Source: JAWPMV01 sp038527215 (GTDB lineage Bacteria; Bacteroidota; Bacteroidia; J057). Taken from it: DNA of 64,000 bases. Position numbers and translations under genes: made by a program. The stretch spans positions 25,231 to 89,230 of the forward strand of contig JBCBGC010000011.1 in the NCBI GenBank assembly GCA_038527215.1, written 5' to 3'. A model generated the notes under the pieces. The model was given only the letters and a program-made list of their open reading frames with translations. It was not told the DNA's origin and ran no database searches. Below are positions 17,249 through 25,018 of the stretch, piece by piece. How positions within the stretch are numbered: position 1 is the first letter of the stretch; the number at the start of each line of letters is the position of its first letter.

Positions 17249-18421
17249 ATGAACAGACTTTCAATTTTTATTTGCTGGCTTAGCCTCGCTCTTTTCGCTG
17301 CTGCCTGTGAACCCACTGCTTCTGTAGAAGAAACTCCCTCCGGTCCTGGGAAAGCCTTTGGTTCCTTAGGAGACGAGGCTTACCAGCTTTATTCCCTGGA
17401 AGGAGAAGATGGCCTCGCCGCTACCTTTACCGATTATGGAGCGCGCATGGTCAGCCTGAAGGTGCCGGATCAGCAGGGCAAGGCCAGAGATATCGTGCTA
17501 GGATTTTCCGAGGTAGCCACCTATGCAGAGCAAGGAGGTTTTTACATGGGAGCCACCATTGGCCGCTATGGCAACCGCATCGCCAAGGGCCAATTTGATT
17601 TAAATGGGCAGGGTTATCAACTCGCGATCAACAATGACCCTAACCATCTCCATGGGGGACCGGAAGGCTTTCATGCGGCCAAATGGACCCTGGACAGCCT
17701 GGCCAAAGATTTTATCCGCTTTCAATACGTATCCCCAGCCGGCGAGGAAAATTACCCGGGTACCCTCACGACCCTAGTCTCCTACCAGTTGCGGCCCGGC
17801 AAAAGCCTCGAAATGGCCTATCAGGCCCAAACTACAGAGCCTACCATCGTCAACCTGACCAACCATACCTACTTCAACCTGAATGGGGAAGGCAGTGAAA
17901 CCATCAATGATCACTACCTCATGGTCAATGCCCATCAGTACTTGCCGGTAGACAACAGCCTTATTCCGCTGGGAGAGCCTCAATCGGTGGAAGGCACGCC
18001 TTTTGATTTTCGCTTTCCCACTCAGATTGGGGCGCGCCTGGAAGAGGAGCATGAACAACTCACTCACGGCAACGGCTATGACCACAACTATGTAGTGGGA
18101 CCCGGTCCTGCGGAAAGGCAGCGGCCCGTGGCCAGGGTGTTAGGTCCGGACAGCGGGATCATGATGGAAATCCTGACCACTGAACCCGGATTGCAGTTTT
18201 ATGGAGGAAACTGGATGAGTGGTCAATTGATGGGAAAAAGCGGCAAGCCCTATGTAAAGCGGGCCGGCTTTTGTCTGGAAACCCAACACTTTCCCGACAG
18301 CCCCAATCAAGCCGATTACCCATCCGTCACCCTGAATCCAGGTGAGACCTATCGTTCCAGCACCATGTTGAGGTTTGGCCTCGGTAGTCCTCCGCCAGCT
18401 AATCCTAACGGCACCCGTTGA
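17249..18421 (+). CDS. Lipoprotein aldose 1-epimerase (mutarotase)
   Basis: I start at the ATG at 17249 (390 residues). The longer frame from 17087 overlaps the permease gene, whereas this start gives a clean signal peptide with a lipobox (LFAAAC, Cys about 20). The body is GalM-like: GRYGNRI, HLHGG (catalytic His), NHTYFNL and FCLETQHFPDSPN (catalytic Glu region) are all present. Mutarotases interconvert alpha and beta anomers of aldoses. A lipid-anchored periplasmic form would act on sugar before uptake or oxidation. It sits between the permease and the SDR gene of the catabolic operon. Confidence 0.92.
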   Translation: MNRLSIFICWLSLALFAAACEPTASVEETPSGPGKAFGSLGDEAYQLYSLEGEDGLAATFTDYGARMVSLKVPDQQGKARDIVLGFSEVATYAEQGGFYMGATIGRYGNRIAKGQFDLNGQGYQLAINNDPNHLHGGPEGFHAAKWTLDSLAKDFIRFQYVSPAGEENYPGTLTTLVSYQLRPGKSLEMAYQAQTTEPTIVNLTNHTYFNLNGEGSETINDHYLMVNAHQYLPVDNSLIPLGEPQSVEGTPFDFRFPTQIGARLEEEHEQLTHGNGYDHNYVVGPGPAERQRPVARVLGPDSGIMMEILTTEPGLQFYGGNWMSGQLMGKSGKPYVKRAGFCLETQHFPDSPNQADYPSVTLNPGETYRSSTMLRFGLGSPPPANPNGTR

Positions 18422-18424
18422 CCT

Positions 18425-19204
18425 ATGAAAAGACTGGCAGGAAAAATCGCAGTAATTACCGGAGGAGCAAGTGGAATTGGCAAAGCCATGGCCACCATTT
18501 TTACCCAGGAGGGCGCCGGTGTGCATATCCTGGATAAAGCCGGAGAAGCCGCCAGACAACTAGCGGAAACCCTCAGAGCGCGTGGGGCACAGGCCTGGGC
18601 GCATGAGGTAGACCTTACCCATGGGCCGGATGTGAAGGCGATCCTTGACCAGATTCAAGGAGATACGCCTTTTTCCATATTGGTGTGTAATGCCGGAGTG
18701 GGGATGGTGGGTACGCTGGAAGAAACCTCGGAAGCAGATTTGGACCGGCTATTTGCGGTCAATGTAAAAGGGGTTTTCCACAGCATGCAAGCTGCGATCC
18801 CGCACTTCCGAACTAATGGAGGAGGGGCCATCCTAAATGTCGCTTCCATCGCGGCTACCGTAGCCCTGCCAGCGCGTTTTGCATACTCCATGACCAAAGG
18901 GGCGGTGCTTTCTATGACCTATACGGTAGCCATGGATTACCGACAGGAGAATATCCGGTGTAACAGCATTTCACCGGCCCGGGTGCATACCCAACTGGTG
19001 GATACTTTTGTCGCGAAAAACTATCCCGGCCAGGAAGCTGAAATGATGGAAAAATTAGCCAAAAGCCAACCCATCGGCCGGATGGGAACCCCGGAGGAAA
19101 TAGCCCATTTCGCCGCCTTCCTGGTTTCGGATGAAGCAGCTTTTATTACCGGAACCGATTATCCCATAGATGGAGGCTTTATTCGCCTCAGCGCCCATAC
19201 CTAA
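18425..19204 (+). CDS. SDR-family dehydrogenase
   Basis: The 259-residue protein is a classical short-chain dehydrogenase: TGGASGIG cofactor motif (about 13-20), CNAGVG, a catalytic Ser in NVASIAAT, and the YSMTK catalytic Tyr-Lys pair. It ends with the usual PIDGGF segment. Starting three bases after the epimerase gene and followed by an FAH-family gene, it fits either the sugar dehydrogenase or the 2-keto-3-deoxy-acid dehydrogenase step. The pairing with FAH makes the latter (giving a 2,4-diketo-3-deoxy acid) the better guess, as in L-fucose and L-rhamnose non-phosphorylating routes. Confidence 0.92.
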   Translation: MKRLAGKIAVITGGASGIGKAMATIFTQEGAGVHILDKAGEAARQLAETLRARGAQAWAHEVDLTHGPDVKAILDQIQGDTPFSILVCNAGVGMVGTLEETSEADLDRLFAVNVKGVFHSMQAAIPHFRTNGGGAILNVASIAATVALPARFAYSMTKGAVLSMTYTVAMDYRQENIRCNSISPARVHTQLVDTFVAKNYPGQEAEMMEKLAKSQPIGRMGTPEEIAHFAAFLVSDEAAFITGTDYPIDGGFIRLSAHT

Positions 19205-19219
19205 ATTGATCCTGGAACA

Positions 19220-20074
19220 ATGAAACTGATAAGATTTGGCCAGCCCGGCTCCGAAAAACCAGGCCTGTTGCTGGAAGATGGCAGAAGGCTGGATGTAAGT
19301 GCCGGATGTACGGATTTTGATACCGCTTTTTTCGAAAGGGGAGGTCTGGAAAAATTAGCCGTCTGGTTTGCGGAGCATCAGGCTTCTTGCCCGGAAATAC
19401 CCTCCGATACCCGATGGGCTGCCTGTGTAGGCATGCCTTCAAAGATTGTCTGTGTAGGCTTGAATTATGCTGCGCATGCCCGGGAAGCCGGCATGGATAT
19501 CCCCACAGAACCCATCCTGTTTTTCAAAGCCCCTTCCGCAGTATGCGGACCCTTTGACCCCGTCATTATTCCTAAAGATTCTCAAAAAACGGACTGGGAG
19601 GTAGAGTTAGGGGTGGTCATCGGCAAAAAGGCTTCCTATGTCCCGGAAGCCGAAGCAATGGATTATGTGGCGGGTTACCTGGTTCACAATGATTACAGTG
19701 AGCGCGCCTTTCAATTGGAGCAGGGAGGGCAATGGGTAAAAGGCAAAAGCTGTGATAGCTTTGCCCCGCTGGGCCCTTTCATGGCTTCCTCAGATGAAAT
19801 CGCTGATCCGCACCAGCTTCACCTTTGGTTGGAGGTTAATGGTGAAAGGCTACAGGATTCTACCACCGCTGATCTGGTTTTTTCTATTCCGTACTTAATC
19901 AGCTACATCAGTCGATATATGAGCTTATTACCTGGGGATATCATTTCCACGGGGACGCCTTTTGGGGTAGGGCTCGGCTTGAAGCCGCCTCGGTACCTGA
20001 AAGCTGGGGACACCGTCCGTTTAGGCATTGAAGGGCTGGGGATTGCTGAGCAGGTGGCCAAAGCCTGGGATTAG
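19220..20074 (+). CDS. Fumarylacetoacetate hydrolase-family protein, likely diketo-deoxy sugar-acid hydrolase
   Basis: The 284-residue protein has an N-terminal about 65-residue domain and an FAH catalytic domain: KIVCVGLNYAAHAREAG, the metal ligands in DWEVELGVVIG and HNDYSER, then the GTPFGVGLGLKPPRYLKAGD signature. FAH-type enzymes cleave C-C bonds in diketo acids. Behind an IlvD/Edd dehydratase and an SDR it fits 2,4-diketo-3-deoxy-acid hydrolase, giving pyruvate and a hydroxy acid such as lactate or glycolate. It closes the operon. Its stop overlaps the convergent glycosyltransferase stop by four bases (TTAG at 20071-20074). Confidence 0.9.
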   Translation: MKLIRFGQPGSEKPGLLLEDGRRLDVSAGCTDFDTAFFERGGLEKLAVWFAEHQASCPEIPSDTRWAACVGMPSKIVCVGLNYAAHAREAGMDIPTEPILFFKAPSAVCGPFDPVIIPKDSQKTDWEVELGVVIGKKASYVPEAEAMDYVAGYLVHNDYSERAFQLEQGGQWVKGKSCDSFAPLGPFMASSDEIADPHQLHLWLEVNGERLQDSTTADLVFSIPYLISYISRYMSLLPGDIISTGTPFGVGLGLKPPRYLKAGDTVRLGIEGLGIAEQVAKAWD

Positions 20075-20769
20075 GAATTTGAGAACAGGAGGCGACGATA
20101 AATTTTTTGAAGGGTTCCCGGAGAAAAGCCCAGAAAGTACATCATAAATACTAGGAGGTTGGCCAGGTTGACCTTGAGGTAACTATTATGCTCGTACTTC
20201 CTGGCTGAGACCAGGATATTTTTCGGCATAATCTTAAAAGGAGCCCGCCTCCGGGCGCGTTGGAGCAGGTCATACTCCTCCATGATGACGTATTCTGACT
20301 TAAAGCCTCCAAGCTCTCGGAAGAGCTGAGCGGTAATAAACAGGCTTTGGTCGCCCCCTCTACACATAAGCCTGTCAAAACGGGTAAAGTAGGCGTTGAT
20401 CCTGAGAATTTTTCTGGATGAATTAAATTGAAAACGGTAGCAGCCCATGGGAAAGCCTTCTTGGAGGGCCTGGGCTATGTCCTCCAGAAAGCTCAACGGT
20501 GGCAGGGTATCTGCATGCACGAAATACAGCAAATCCCCACGGGCCAGGTGGGCTCCCAGGTTCATCTGAATAGCCCGCCCCTTTTGCGGGCAGCTATAGG
20601 TTTTGACCAATGAGTAGCCTTGGGCCAAGGCGAGGGTTTGATCCGTACTCCCTCCATCAATGAGGAGAATTTCGAGCAGTTTTTGGTCCTGAATCTGGTC
20701 AATATGCGCGAGAAGCTGAGGAAGATTTTCAGCTTCGTTGTAGGTAGGAATGATTACGCTGGCTTGCAT
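20071..20769 (-). CDS. Family 2 glycosyltransferase
   Basis: I start at the ATG at 20769 (232 residues), where the GT2 fold begins (MQASVIIPTYNEAENL). The frame upstream of it is hydrophobic and not conserved-looking. Visible motifs are the N-terminal SVIIPTYNE strand, DGGSTDQT, and the Asp-containing VHADT (DxD-like) motif. It resembles the short GT2 group often annotated as TIGR04283 (rSAM/selenodomain-associated transferase 2). A hydrophobic helix near 195-215 may attach it to the inner membrane. The acceptor is unknown. A small membrane-protein gene lies just upstream on the same strand. Confidence 0.88.
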   Translation of the reverse strand: MQASVIIPTYNEAENLPQLLAHIDQIQDQKLLEILLIDGGSTDQTLALAQGYSLVKTYSCPQKGRAIQMNLGAHLARGDLLYFVHADTLPPLSFLEDIAQALQEGFPMGCYRFQFNSSRKILRINAYFTRFDRLMCRGGDQSLFITAQLFRELGGFKSEYVIMEEYDLLQRARRRAPFKIMPKNILVSARKYEHNSYLKVNLANLLVFMMYFLGFSPGTLQKIYRRLLFSNS

Positions 20770-20826
20770 ATATATAAGTAAGCCGAAGATTTGAAATAAA
20801 ATGCAAGCTAGCGGACCAACCTTCAA

Positions 20827-21021
20827 TCAGGGCTCGGAGGTGGAGCGATCTTTTACCTGCCAGACCAGAAACCACAGCACTGCACAGGAATAAACCAGCC
20901 CCATGGCTTGTTCGGGTTTAAAGGCGATCCAGGACAGCTCGCTAGCCACAGCGATAGCCACTGCCAGGACCACCATGACGATGGATATCGGATAAAGGTA
21001 TTTAATCCACTTGGCGAACAT
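20827..21021 (-). CDS. Small membrane protein of unknown function
   Basis: This 64-residue product has two predicted transmembrane helices (about 10-28 and 38-55), a basic N-terminus and a polar C-terminal tail. I do not recognise it. It lies 57 bases upstream of the glycosyltransferase start on the same strand and may be cotranscribed with it. Being short, its reality rests mainly on the membrane-protein pattern and placement. Confidence 0.55.
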   Translation of the reverse strand: MFAKWIKYLYPISIVMVVLAVAIAVASELSWIAFKPEQAMGLVYSCAVLWFLVWQVKDRSTSEP

Positions 21022-21187
21022 AGAGGTTGTTTAGGCATGAAGGTAGGCTTTTTCGGAGGCATAAAAAACATGAGTCATCCTGAATTTTGCGTAGGCTAAG
21101 TTTTCATCAAAAGGCTTTCCGGGTCATAGACCTCGCTATATACACCTCCCTACATGTAGACTCACCTAGTAAAGACGGGGGCTGGAG

Positions 21188-21274
21188 CGTGAGGCCTCCG
21201 ACGATGTGTATGTCGGAGTCTTTGACCCGAACATCTCAACTCCTTACAGTCGGAGGAGCTTCCAGGGTGACAAG
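21188..21274. repeat. 87-bp intergenic direct repeat, copy 1
   Basis: This copy matches 21407-21493 over its whole length with scattered substitutions (roughly 80-85 percent by eye) and no gaps. It contains a stem CTCCGAC/GTCGGAG around a 9-base loop and a downstream CTTACAGTCGGAGGAGCTTC block. The spacing between copies is 219 bases. Confidence 0.7.
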
Positions 21275-21406
21275 CCTATGGAAGGAGGGATAATTTCATC
21301 AAAAGGCTTCTTGAAATCTGAACAACTTACAAATATGTCACCCCGGAAAGGCTTTTGAGCGGTAGGGAAAATGCCTTATCCGGGGTCTCCATGATAACAG
21401 AAGAAT

Positions 21407-21493
21407 CGTGAGACCTCCGAAGATATAGCTGTCGGAGTCCTTGACCCGGACAGCTCACCTCCTTACAGTCAGATGAGCTTCCAGGGTGCCAAG
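21407..21493. repeat. 87-bp intergenic direct repeat, copy 2
   Basis: Second copy of the repeat. The stem is kept as CTCCGA/TCGGAG although the loop differs, which hints that the folded form matters. The copy ends about 50 bases before the terminator hairpin at 21551. Confidence 0.7.
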
Positions 21494-21535
21494 AATTTGG
21501 AAGAAAAATGCCCCTTTCCTATCCCTCTCAAAAAA

Positions 21536-21577
21536 TGCCAAAAAAGAAATGAGCCATCCCGAAATTCGGGATGACTC
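21536..21577 (-). terminator. Rho-independent terminator of the HhH gene
   Basis: On the minus strand a stem of nine pairs (CATCCCGAA/TTCGGGATG, extended by GAG/CTC past one mismatch) at 21551-21577 is followed by a T-rich run. It lies about 20 bases after the stop of the gene ending at 21599. Confidence 0.8.
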
Positions 21578-21598
21578 ATGTATTCGAGAACAGGCTAT

Positions 21599-22465
21599 CT
21601 AGCCTTTCATAAGATTTTTGGCTTGGGAAACCCAGTCATCCCGCTCAATGTGCCCGGCATTCAGTTCGATGGCATCATTCAACAGGGCTACTTCGCGTTT
21701 GGTGAGCTTTGAAAGCTGCACAAACTTATAGATATCCAAGGCGTTGAGCTTTTCTTCAATAAATGGGCCTACGCCATTGATCTCCTGAAGCGGATCTTTT
21801 TCTTCGGCAGCAAAGCGCCCAAGGCGGTCATAGTTAAACCAGGATTTTTTTCCACTAACTCTTTCCAAAATCACCTCTTCTTCTGTAATCATACCGGAGA
21901 GCAGTTTAGCTTCTTGCACCCACCCAGCTTTTTGGAACTTATTCTTGGGCAGCTCGAGAATCTGGTTGAGGCGGGCTTCATCTTCCGCGGTCAAATGCGC
22001 CAACTGACTAAATTTGTAGATGCCCAGGGCGTTGAGTTTTTGTTCTACGAAAGCGCCTAATCCTGGCAGTCGTTTGAGGTTATCCTTGTCATCCGGACCG
22101 CCTCCGCCAATGCGATTCCAGTCCAGTTCTCCTTGGTGAGTAGCAATGGTGGCTAGCAAGGCAGCTCTTTTTTTCTTCCGCTCATCTGCTGCATTGACTA
22201 CGATAGGAGCCGCTCCAGCATTGGTTTTGAGGTTCTGAATTTCCGTTTGCGCCGATTGGTAATTGACTTCCAGGTCTTTGTATCGGGTGAGCAGCAACTG
22301 ATACTCTTTGCTCTCCGTGGGCGAGGCCACGGGGCTGCTTTCAGAAGGGCTTTGCTGAGAGGGAGATTTATTCCCCATCAGGGCGCGGGCTATCAAATAG
22401 CCCAGGATGGCAGCCCCCAGCATCAGGGCCAATATGGTTAGGATACATTCTGTACAGGTCAGCAT
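21599..22465 (-). CDS. Membrane-anchored protein with two helix-hairpin-helix domains
   Basis: The 288-residue protein has an N-terminal transmembrane helix (about 8-30), a Ser/Pro-rich linker, a coiled coil (about 52-85) and two similar HhH-type modules at about 130-195 and 228-286. Each has a LPGLGAFVEQKLNALGIYKF-like core (GLGAF..., NGVGPFIEEKLNALDIYKF). These resemble the H3TH-like domain called flap-endonuclease-like in COG3743/DUF4332 proteins. The modules normally bind DNA or mediate protein contacts, and which applies here is not visible. It is 28 bases downstream of the OmpA-family gene and likely forms an operon with it. Confidence 0.82.
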   Translation of the reverse strand: MLTCTECILTILALMLGAAILGYLIARALMGNKSPSQQSPSESSPVASPTESKEYQLLLTRYKDLEVNYQSAQTEIQNLKTNAGAAPIVVNAADERKKKRAALLATIATHQGELDWNRIGGGGPDDKDNLKRLPGLGAFVEQKLNALGIYKFSQLAHLTAEDEARLNQILELPKNKFQKAGWVQEAKLLSGMITEEEVILERVSGKKSWFNYDRLGRFAAEEKDPLQEINGVGPFIEEKLNALDIYKFVQLSKLTKREVALLNDAIELNAGHIERDDWVSQAKNLMKG

Positions 22466-22493
22466 AATATTTCTAGTGTGTTTGGTGTTTCGT

Positions 22494-23417
22494 TTATTTC
22501 ATTAATCGGATTTCCACGCGCCGGTTATTCGCCCGGCCTTCAGGCGTATCATTGGTGTCGATAAAATTCTCCGGGCCACGTCCGGATACGACCATTTTGT
22601 CATGACCGACGCCCATGGTTACCAGGACTTCCCGAACGGAGCGAGCCCGGTCTTCACTGATTTGCTGGTTTACGGTCAAGGAACCGGTATTGTCTGTAAA
22701 TCCGATTACTGAGGCCTTGGCCTCTGGCACATGCCGTAAATAGGATTGTAATTTTTTGACATATCGCTGTAGCCTCGGTAGATCAATGATGCGGGAGCTT
22801 CCTGATTCGAAATATACATTCAGCGGTTCTCCCTCTAAGTTTGCCGCCTGCTCGGCCAGCACTTCCGCACTAGGCGGACTCAGATCGATGGGTTCGTTTC
22901 GAATCATCATTTCTACCCCTTCGGGCAAAATTCCCTTTACAAAAGGTAAATCTCCTCTTAATTCCGCATCCGTGATCAGCATAGAGGAATCAACTCCCAG
23001 GCCCATCAGGTAGGCGCGGATATTGGCGGCTCTGGCCAGCCCCAGATTGGTGAAATCGGTTGCGTTTTCTTCATCCAGGGTGTACACCCCTGTCAGGACC
23101 ACCTGAGGAACCTCCCCTGATTGCAGGTAGGTAGAAAATTCCTTGAGCGCGCCAGCTGCCCCTCTGGGAATGTTGGGCATAGCGCCGGATTGAGGAAAGA
23201 AAAAGGTAGAATCGGCAAAAAAGCTCTGCTTGCCGTCTGTGATGCGTAAGGAGGGGAAACTTGAACCCGATACCGGAGGATCGGTGAGTGTTTCAAGGGC
23301 AGTGTTTGTTTCGGGAAGCTGGTCGTCTCCACAACAAAATCTTTGGGAATAATACCAGGTTCCTCCAATCAACCAGGCAATGAGTAAGATCACCCAAAGC
23401 CATAAGGATCTAGCCAT
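22494..23417 (-). CDS. OmpA-family protein with two OmpA-like domains
   Basis: I start at the ATG at 23417 (307 residues), which puts a membrane helix (about 4-22) right at the N-terminus. The second domain (about 190-305) is a textbook OmpA peptidoglycan-binding region: YFESGSS, VIGFTDNTGS, LSEDRA-like SEDRARSVREVLV, and ANNRRVEIRL. The first (about 65-175) is a divergent copy (FFPQSGAM, VLTGVYTLDEENAT, LARAANIRAYL). The N-terminal helix lacks a clean cleavage site, so it may remain in the inner membrane, linking it to the cell wall. Probably cotranscribed with the HhH membrane protein. Confidence 0.88.
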   Translation of the reverse strand: MARSLWLWVILLIAWLIGGTWYYSQRFCCGDDQLPETNTALETLTDPPVSGSSFPSLRITDGKQSFFADSTFFFPQSGAMPNIPRGAAGALKEFSTYLQSGEVPQVVLTGVYTLDEENATDFTNLGLARAANIRAYLMGLGVDSSMLITDAELRGDLPFVKGILPEGVEMMIRNEPIDLSPPSAEVLAEQAANLEGEPLNVYFESGSSRIIDLPRLQRYVKKLQSYLRHVPEAKASVIGFTDNTGSLTVNQQISEDRARSVREVLVTMGVGHDKMVVSGRGPENFIDTNDTPEGRANNRRVEIRLMK

Positions 23418-23560
23418 GTTTAGGTAGGTTGGATGGTTTGTAATAAGAAAGGGCGTGGAATATTCAGGCGGCGGCAATATACGTATTTGCTACGTAGGAA
23501 AAATACTATACCAGAATTTTTTATTTTTTTTCGTGAAATTGCCACGTCTGAGAGAAATCT

Positions 23561-24349
23561 ATGCGTGAGTTTACAGATCAAATGGGACGCTTGGTTAGCA
23601 TTCCTGCCTTTCCTCAAAGGATCATTTCCCTGTGTCCCTCCCTAACCGAAAGCCTGTTTGATCTTGGGATGGGAGATAGGGTAGTGGGGCGGACCCGCTT
23701 TTGTATCCACCCTGCCTCCCAGGTCCGTCCTGTGGTCAGAGTGGGCGGGACCAAGGATATCGTGTACGATCGGGTGGACGCACTAAAGCCCGATCTGATT
23801 TTGGCTGAAAAAGAAGAGAATACCCCAGAAATGGTAGAAAGGCTGGCCAGTCAATATCCGGTATGGGTAGCTGATGTGGTGGATCTTCCTTCGGCTTACC
23901 AAATGATCGACAGCCTGGGGAGGATTGGAGGCGTTAAGGATAGCGCTGAGCTATGCGTCACGCAAATCAAACAGGGATTTGATGCCCTGACCGCGAGTTT
24001 CCCCCCCTTAAGCGTTTTGTATTTTATCTGGCGAAATCCCTGGATGGTGGTAGGAGAAGGAACTTACATCCACGATGTCCTGACCCACCTGGGGTTACGA
24101 AACCTGGGCGCCGACTTATCCGGGCGCTATCCGCACATTAGTGAAGCGGAAATTCAAGAGATGAAGCCAGACCTCATATGGCTTTCCTCAGAACCTTATC
24201 CTTTTAAATCAGAACATTTGGCAGAATTAGGAACTTTTACCCCCCAAATACAGTTAGTAGATGGAGAGAAATTTTCCTGGTATGGGACCCATATGCAAAA
24301 AGCCATCCCTTACTTTCATAAAGTCAGACAAGAGCTAAACCCATTCTAA
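23561..24349 (+). CDS. BtuF-like helical-backbone metal/corrinoid receptor without signal peptide
   Basis: The 262-residue protein has the two-lobed periplasmic-binding fold of siderophore/cobalamin receptors: IPAFPQRIISLCPSLTESLF at the start, then VDALKPDLILAEKEEN, a linking helix, and the C-lobe PHISEAEIQEMKPDLIWLSSEP. The N-terminus begins directly with the fold and has no signal peptide, so it would stay in the cytosol. Cytosolic relatives occur in Bacteroidota and their ligand is unclear. No ABC permease neighbours it. The next gene encodes ferritin, which makes an iron link tempting but unproven. Confidence 0.82.
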   Translation: MREFTDQMGRLVSIPAFPQRIISLCPSLTESLFDLGMGDRVVGRTRFCIHPASQVRPVVRVGGTKDIVYDRVDALKPDLILAEKEENTPEMVERLASQYPVWVADVVDLPSAYQMIDSLGRIGGVKDSAELCVTQIKQGFDALTASFPPLSVLYFIWRNPWMVVGEGTYIHDVLTHLGLRNLGADLSGRYPHISEAEIQEMKPDLIWLSSEPYPFKSEHLAELGTFTPQIQLVDGEKFSWYGTHMQKAIPYFHKVRQELNPF

Positions 24350-24386
24350 ATAAGGTTTTTAGGTGACTAGATTGAAGAAGGCTTGG

Positions 24387-24394
24387 TACCTTTG
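24387..24394 (+). promoter_or_regulatory. Candidate -7 promoter box for ferritin
   Basis: TACCTTTG matches the Bacteroidota TAnnTTTG box. It lies about 54 bases before the ferritin ATG. A matching -33 TTTG at ideal spacing was not found; TTG at 24372-24374 is too close. Confidence 0.4.
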
Positions 24395-24447
24395 TTATCT
24401 GAAATTGAAATGCCCTGCCGGGTTCAAAAAAAGCAGAAAAATTAATT

Positions 24448-24957
24448 ATGATCAGTGATCGCATGCAAGAGCTCCTGAATGCGCAATACCATCGGGAGTT
24501 ATTTTCGGCCAATCAATACCTGGCCATGAGTTCCTATTTCCTGGATAGGGATCTGGACGGATTCGCGAATTTTTTCCGAATTCAGGCAGAAGAAGAGAAG
24601 GATCATGCTATGCGTCAGTATGACTATGTGCATGACGTGGATGGAAAAATCACCCATGAAGCCCTGGAGGCTCCCCAAAATGATTTTTCTTCCTTATTGG
24701 AGGTTTTTGAAAAAGCCTTTGGCCACGAGCAGTACATTACTCGAAACATCTTTGAAATTGTCAAAACAGCGCTAGAAGAGAGTGATTTTGCCACCCATCA
24801 GTTTTTCCAGTGGTTTGTGGCGGAGCAAGTGGAGGAAGAGAGCTTATTTCGGACGTTGATTGCTAAGATCAAGTTGGCTGGAGAAAACCAGAGTGCGCTT
24901 TATCTCCTCAACGAAGAGTTACTGGCGAGAAAGCCCGGTGAAGAGGAAGAAGAGTAA
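24448..24957 (+). CDS. ftnA: Ferritin (non-heme iron storage)
   Basis: The 169-residue protein is a bacterial-type ferritin, which oxidises Fe2+ and stores it as a mineral core in a 24-subunit shell in the cytosol. The ferroxidase residues are in place: E17, E50, H53, E94, and Q127/E130 in the fourth helix. Length is normal. The acidic C-terminal tail (GEEEEE) is a minor oddity. It is transcribed alone or with the upstream receptor-like gene and ends at a strong bidirectional terminator. Confidence 0.95.
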   Translation: MISDRMQELLNAQYHRELFSANQYLAMSSYFLDRDLDGFANFFRIQAEEEKDHAMRQYDYVHDVDGKITHEALEAPQNDFSSLLEVFEKAFGHEQYITRNIFEIVKTALEESDFATHQFFQWFVAEQVEEESLFRTLIAKIKLAGENQSALYLLNEELLARKPGEEEEE

Positions 24958-24974
24958 GCCCAAAGTAAAAGCAT

Positions 24975-25007
24975 AAAAAAAGCGGTGGATATCCACCGCT
25001 TTTTTTA
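24975..25007. terminator. Bidirectional terminator
   Basis: A perfect 20-base palindrome (24981-25000, AGCGGTGGAT and its complement) is flanked by six A bases and seven T bases. It serves the ferritin gene and the convergent membrane-protein gene. Confidence 0.92.
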
Positions 25008-25018
25008 TGAATCAAAGG

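Larger units (their letters stand above)
21022..21598. other. Gene-free region with repeats
   Basis: This 577-base stretch holds no convincing gene. It contains two copies of an 87-base repeat, a shorter 16-base repeat (21102-21117 and 21294-21309) and the terminator of the downstream leftward operon. The short frame at 21087-21293 runs through the repeat and is not supported as a gene. Confidence 0.6.

Noticed and set aside
21087..21293. 68-residue open frame
   Set aside because: It crosses the 87-bp repeat and has no protein-like character.
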